From Skermanella sp. TT6 (GTDB taxonomy: Bacteria; Pseudomonadota; Alphaproteobacteria; Azospirillales; Azospirillaceae): a stretch of DNA of 64,000 nt. This document shows positions 61,234-64,000 of this stretch, piece by piece (position 1 is the first letter of the stretch; each line of letters starts with the position of its first letter). The stretch lies in NCBI RefSeq assembly GCF_016653635.2, contig NZ_CP067420.1, positions 2,053,501 to 2,117,500 on the forward strand. The letters run 5' to 3'. The notes beneath the pieces are model-generated. The model saw only the letters and a program-made list of their open reading frames with translations. It searched no databases and was not told where the DNA came from. The position numbers and the translations under genes are program-made.

Positions 61234-62628
61234 TTACAGCAGCCAGTCCGCGGTCGCGGAGCTACCCTGGACGGCGGCTGCGAGTTCCGCGTGCGGCGCA
61301 TCCTCGACCGCATGCCACCCGGTGAGGATCACGGCGGCATCGTCGGTCGCGGCGTCGCCGGCCTTCTCGGCTGGCAGTCCGAAGAACAGGTAGCCGTCCG
61401 TCGGCGCGGCGCCGTCCGGCAGGTCAGTCCCGTCAAGGCTGCCGTCGCGGATCGGGCTATAGATCACGGACTCGTCGCCCACGACGATCTGGATGTCCGG
61501 CAGGTCTCCGCCGTCCTGGATGTGGAAGCTCTCCGGCAGATCTTCCCGGGCGATCGCGATCACGTCGGGGGCCGCATCGTTCGGAGCCTCGGCGGCATGG
61601 GCGGCGTGGGCGGTATCTGCGGCACCGGCGGCGGATTTGGCCGAAGCCCAGACGCCCTTTTGCCCCGAAGCGGCCGCCGTGTTGCCGCTGACTTCCAGGC
61701 CTGTGCCGTTGCCCGTGTTCACCTGCACCAGCTTGGAGCTTTCGAAGGAGTTGCCCTCGATGGAAATGTCCTTGGAGTAGATGGGGCTCGGGTGCGACGC
61801 CTTGCTGCGATCCACCCAGATCGCGGCCTTCTGTCCGTTGTCGGGGTCGAGATAGTTGTCGCCGATATGGCTGTCCCGCGCGCCGGAGACGAGGATCGCG
61901 GCCTTGCCCACGTCCGAGACCTCGTTCCCGACGACCGTCAGGTTCTTGGCCTCATAGCTGCGCGCGTTCGGCCACATCCATTTGGCCGTCGTCCAGCCGC
62001 CGACGCTGATGCCCGCGCCCTTGGAGTCCCAGACGGTGTTGTCCTCGATCGTGACGTTGGACGAGCCGCCCTTGACGCCGAGACCGGAGGGACCGTCGCT
62101 TCCCGACACGTCGTTTCCGGCGATGCGCGAGTTGTTGACCGCGACGAAATCGATCCCCTCCTCGCCGGAGCCGGAGATGTCGTTGTTCAGCACCTTGACA
62201 TTGTACGCCTGGGAAACCTTGACCCCGTCCAGCCCCGAGCTGTGGATCTTGTTGTCCTGGATGGTCAGGTCGCGGATCGGATCGTTGAACCCGCGGCCGG
62301 ACATGCCGAAATGGACGGCGTTGGATCCGGACGGCCCGTCGATCTCGAAGCCCTTGATCGTGATGCCCTCGACCCCGAAGCCGCTGATCGCCGCACCTTT
62401 CTGCGAGGCCGCCTTGATCGTCGCCTCATGCTTTCCGTCGGCCGAGATCAGCGAAATGTCGTCTTTGCGGACGCGAACGTTTTCGACATAGGTGCCCGCC
62501 TTGACCATGATGTCGGTACCGCCCGAAGCGCGGTCGATTGCGGCCTGTATAGTCTTCAGAGGAGCTGAAGAGCTGCCGGAGTTTGAGTTGCTTCCGGAAT
62601 TGGAAACCCAGATCTGACGATCGCCCAT
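61234..62628 (-). CDS. Right-handed parallel beta-helix protein
   Basis: 464 residues. Residues ~5-320 are PbH1-type coils with N- and G-rich turns (AGTYVENVRVRKDDISLIS, IHSSGLDGVKVSQAYNVKV, DNTVWDSKGAGISVGGWT), the fold of pectate-lyase-like and NosD/CASH proteins. Residues ~320-464 are an Ala/Asp-rich acidic tail without known similarity. No signal peptide is present. The N-terminal ~270 residues are closely similar to the product of the divergent gene at 63198, so the two arose by duplication. Catalysis is not evident; a carbohydrate-binding or epimerase role is possible. Confidence 0.8.
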   Translation of the reverse strand: MGDRQIWVSNSGSNSNSGSSSAPLKTIQAAIDRASGGTDIMVKAGTYVENVRVRKDDISLISADGKHEATIKAASQKGAAISGFGVEGITIKGFEIDGPSGSNAVHFGMSGRGFNDPIRDLTIQDNKIHSSGLDGVKVSQAYNVKVLNNDISGSGEEGIDFVAVNNSRIAGNDVSGSDGPSGLGVKGGSSNVTIEDNTVWDSKGAGISVGGWTTAKWMWPNARSYEAKNLTVVGNEVSDVGKAAILVSGARDSHIGDNYLDPDNGQKAAIWVDRSKASHPSPIYSKDISIEGNSFESSKLVQVNTGNGTGLEVSGNTAAASGQKGVWASAKSAAGAADTAHAAHAAEAPNDAAPDVIAIAREDLPESFHIQDGGDLPDIQIVVGDESVIYSPIRDGSLDGTDLPDGAAPTDGYLFFGLPAEKAGDAATDDAAVILTGWHAVEDAPHAELAAAVQGSSATADWLL

Positions 62629-63197
62629 TTCAATGCCACTCTTTGATTGTGCGTTACAGTCCGGGATTCCCTTGAGTAAAGTGGGTTTTACTCACTGATT
62701 GTGGATTTGATCCGGATCTGGTGCAGCGAATTGATGATTTGTACTTGTCCGTACAGCGAACGGACCGGAAATTACATGCAAACGATCCACGCGGGGGAGC
62801 AAAAAAGGCGTCTGCTGTTCCGACAAAAGCCGGTACGAAGTTGTGACACGGATCCGACCCGGCTGTGATCGTTTTCAGGTCACAAGTTCTGAATATCTGT
62901 TAATAGACTTTGTGATTGCCGGTCCAAAGGCGCAGGAAAATGCCCGTAACACCAGCAACTATCCGGGATTTCACGTGCATCGGAATTGGTTTCGAAATCG
63001 GAGTATTTCCCCGATATCGATCAATAATCCAGATTCATTGATCGGTCGGACTTGACGGTAACGGTCTATTAAATCGTCCAGTACATTCTCTCGAAAGAGG
63101 TAACCCGATCTAGTGATACGGGGTTCGATGAAGGGCCGGAATTCGCGCGGAGACATCCGCCGATCGGCCCTCGCAGAAATTCGAGAGGAACTGTAAA
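62629..63197. other. 569-bp divergent region between the two beta-helix genes
   Basis: This is AT-richer than its surroundings and must contain both promoters. Short frames (for example 62843-63055) lack protein-like composition. I found no convincing operator, only AT-rich stretches around 62690-62710 and 63060-63110. Confidence 0.4.
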
Positions 63198-64000
63198 TTG
63201 ACGCCGTTTTCCAACATCACGCCGCAACGCACCATTTGGGTTTCCAACAAGGGCAGCAACAGCAACAGCGGCTCCGAAGGTTCTCCCTTCAAGACGATCC
63301 AGGCCGCCTTGGACAAGGCTACGCCCGGAACGGCCATCATGGTGAAGGCGGGGACCTATGTTGAGAACGTCAATTTCAAGCATAGCGGTACGGAAAAGGC
63401 GCCGATCTGGTTGATCTCGGCCGATGGGGCCGGGGCCGCGAAGATCAAGCCCGCCAGCGCGGGTACCGCGACCATCGCCGGCTTCGGCGAGGAAAACATC
63501 GTCGTTCGCGGCTTCGACGTGACCGCGCAGTCCAAGCAGAACGGCATCCAGTTCGGCATGGCCGGCACCGACTTCAAGGACATGGTCAAGAACATCGTCG
63601 TAGAGGGCAACATCATCCGCGGCGCCGGCATGGATGGCATCAAGATCTCCCAGGGCGACAACGTCCATATCCTGGGCAACACCATCATCGGTGCCGGCGA
63701 CCAGGGTATCGACTTCGTCGCGGTCAACGACAGCGTCATCGCCCGCAATGACATTTCCAAGGTCACGGGTGTGGCCGGCCTGTTCGCCAAGGGTGGTTCG
63801 ACGAACGTCCGGATCGAGTACAACAGGGTCCATGACGTCGACGTGGACGGTATTTCCATCGGCGGCTGGACGACGCCCAAATGGATGCGGCCGGGCATGC
63901 GCGATTACGAGGCGAAGAACGTCGTCGCGATCGGCAACGAGGTCTTCGACGTGGGCAAGCGCCCGCTCACCTTCCTCGGCGCGGTCGACAGCACGGCGAC
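63198..64000 (+). CDS. Parallel beta-helix protein, paralogue (cut by window end)
   Basis: 267 complete codons are visible before the edge. The start appears to be TTG 63198 after gagagg, since the frame upstream is closed by a TAA and no ATG gives the conserved N-terminus. TIWVSNKGSNSNSGSEGSPF matches the same position in the divergent copy. Coils such as MVKAGTYVENVNF, GMDGIKISQGDNVHILGNTI and GISIGGWTTPKWMRPG line up throughout. If it follows its partner, a soluble tail lies beyond the window. Confidence 0.8.
   Translation, partial: MTPFSNITPQRTIWVSNKGSNSNSGSEGSPFKTIQAALDKATPGTAIMVKAGTYVENVNFKHSGTEKAPIWLISADGAGAAKIKPASAGTATIAGFGEENIVVRGFDVTAQSKQNGIQFGMAGTDFKDMVKNIVVEGNIIRGAGMDGIKISQGDNVHILGNTIIGAGDQGIDFVAVNDSVIARNDISKVTGVAGLFAKGGSTNVRIEYNRVHDVDVDGISIGGWTTPKWMRPGMRDYEAKNVVAIGNEVFDVGKRPLTFLGAVDSTA

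Noticed and set aside
62843-63055. A 70-codon + frame between the beta-helix genes.
   Set aside because: No ribosome site or recognisable features; it lies in the AT-rich divergent promoter region.
1-64000. CRISPR arrays, tRNA and rRNA genes, prophage and replication origins.
   Set aside because: I looked for regular direct repeats, cloverleaf-like sequences and characteristic genes and saw none; short tRNA-like sequences cannot be fully excluded by eye.

Overview
The window is 64 kb of GC-rich, gene-dense bacterial DNA, most likely the chromosome of an alphaproteobacterium of the Rhodospirillales/Azospirillaceae type (Azospirillum or Skermanella-like). This is inferred from base composition, the many sensor kinases, the urt-fmd amide/urea block next to a transporter-fused kinase, the phasin, and the frequent ATGA stop/start overlaps. 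No rRNA, tRNA, CRISPR array or replication origin was seen. Both window ends cut through genes.

Layout: (1) 1-8.4 kb: truncated hybrid kinase; aroC-fabI; a YihY-type membrane protein; a molybdenum hydroxylase pair (2Fe-2S subunit and Tat-exported Mo subunit); a small single-helix membrane peptide; a PIN-toxin remnant. (2) 8.4-14.2 kb: a three-gene signalling unit (receiver, CheC-like phosphatase, PAS kinase), a GNAT-FkbM fusion coupled to a branched-chain aminotransferase, and an MFS permease. (3) 14.4-19.7 kb: a complete five-gene peptide-type ABC importer with ATGA coupling. (4) 19.8-27.6 kb: orphan HisE-like protein, CYTH protein, MFS exporter, then a tightly coupled inositol-phosphate synthase/phosphatase/methyltransferase/glycosidase operon and a divergent FAD oxidoreductase. 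(5) 27.6-32.9 kb: a CsgG-like lipoprotein, a Crp-family regulator, two paralogous small secreted repeat proteins and a cNMP-domain MscS channel. The two repeat genes share an equally spaced Crp-type palindrome and a -10-like element. (6) 32.9-35.4 kb: a lower-GC accessory patch with a complete IS256-family element that splits a 70-codon gene. (7) 35.4-47.2 kb: phasin, LuxR-type response regulator, NCS1-transporter/histidine-kinase fusion, urtABCDE, fmdA, fmdB. This looks like sensing, import and hydrolysis of urea or short amides. (8) 47.3-55.5 kb: a coiled-coil membrane protein, an exported Cys-rich protein, an EamA permease, and a uronate/tartronate-semialdehyde sugar-acid block (udh, FadR-type regulator, garR, glycerate kinase, galM). 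(9) 55.5-64 kb: Rpn-type nuclease, RTX repeat protein, divergent LysR/oxidoreductase pair, BON-LysM protein, Tat-exported DUF882 protein, and two divergent parallel beta-helix paralogues, the last cut by the window end.

The strongest candidate for a new system is block 5. A dedicated Crp-like regulator, two duplicated exported repeat proteins under matching class-II-type promoters, and a CsgG-like outer-membrane lipoprotein together suggest a curli-like or otherwise novel surface-protein system. Other notable items are the transporter-kinase fusion with a cysteine-rich module, the inositol operon, the GNAT-FkbM fusion and the divergent beta-helix pair.
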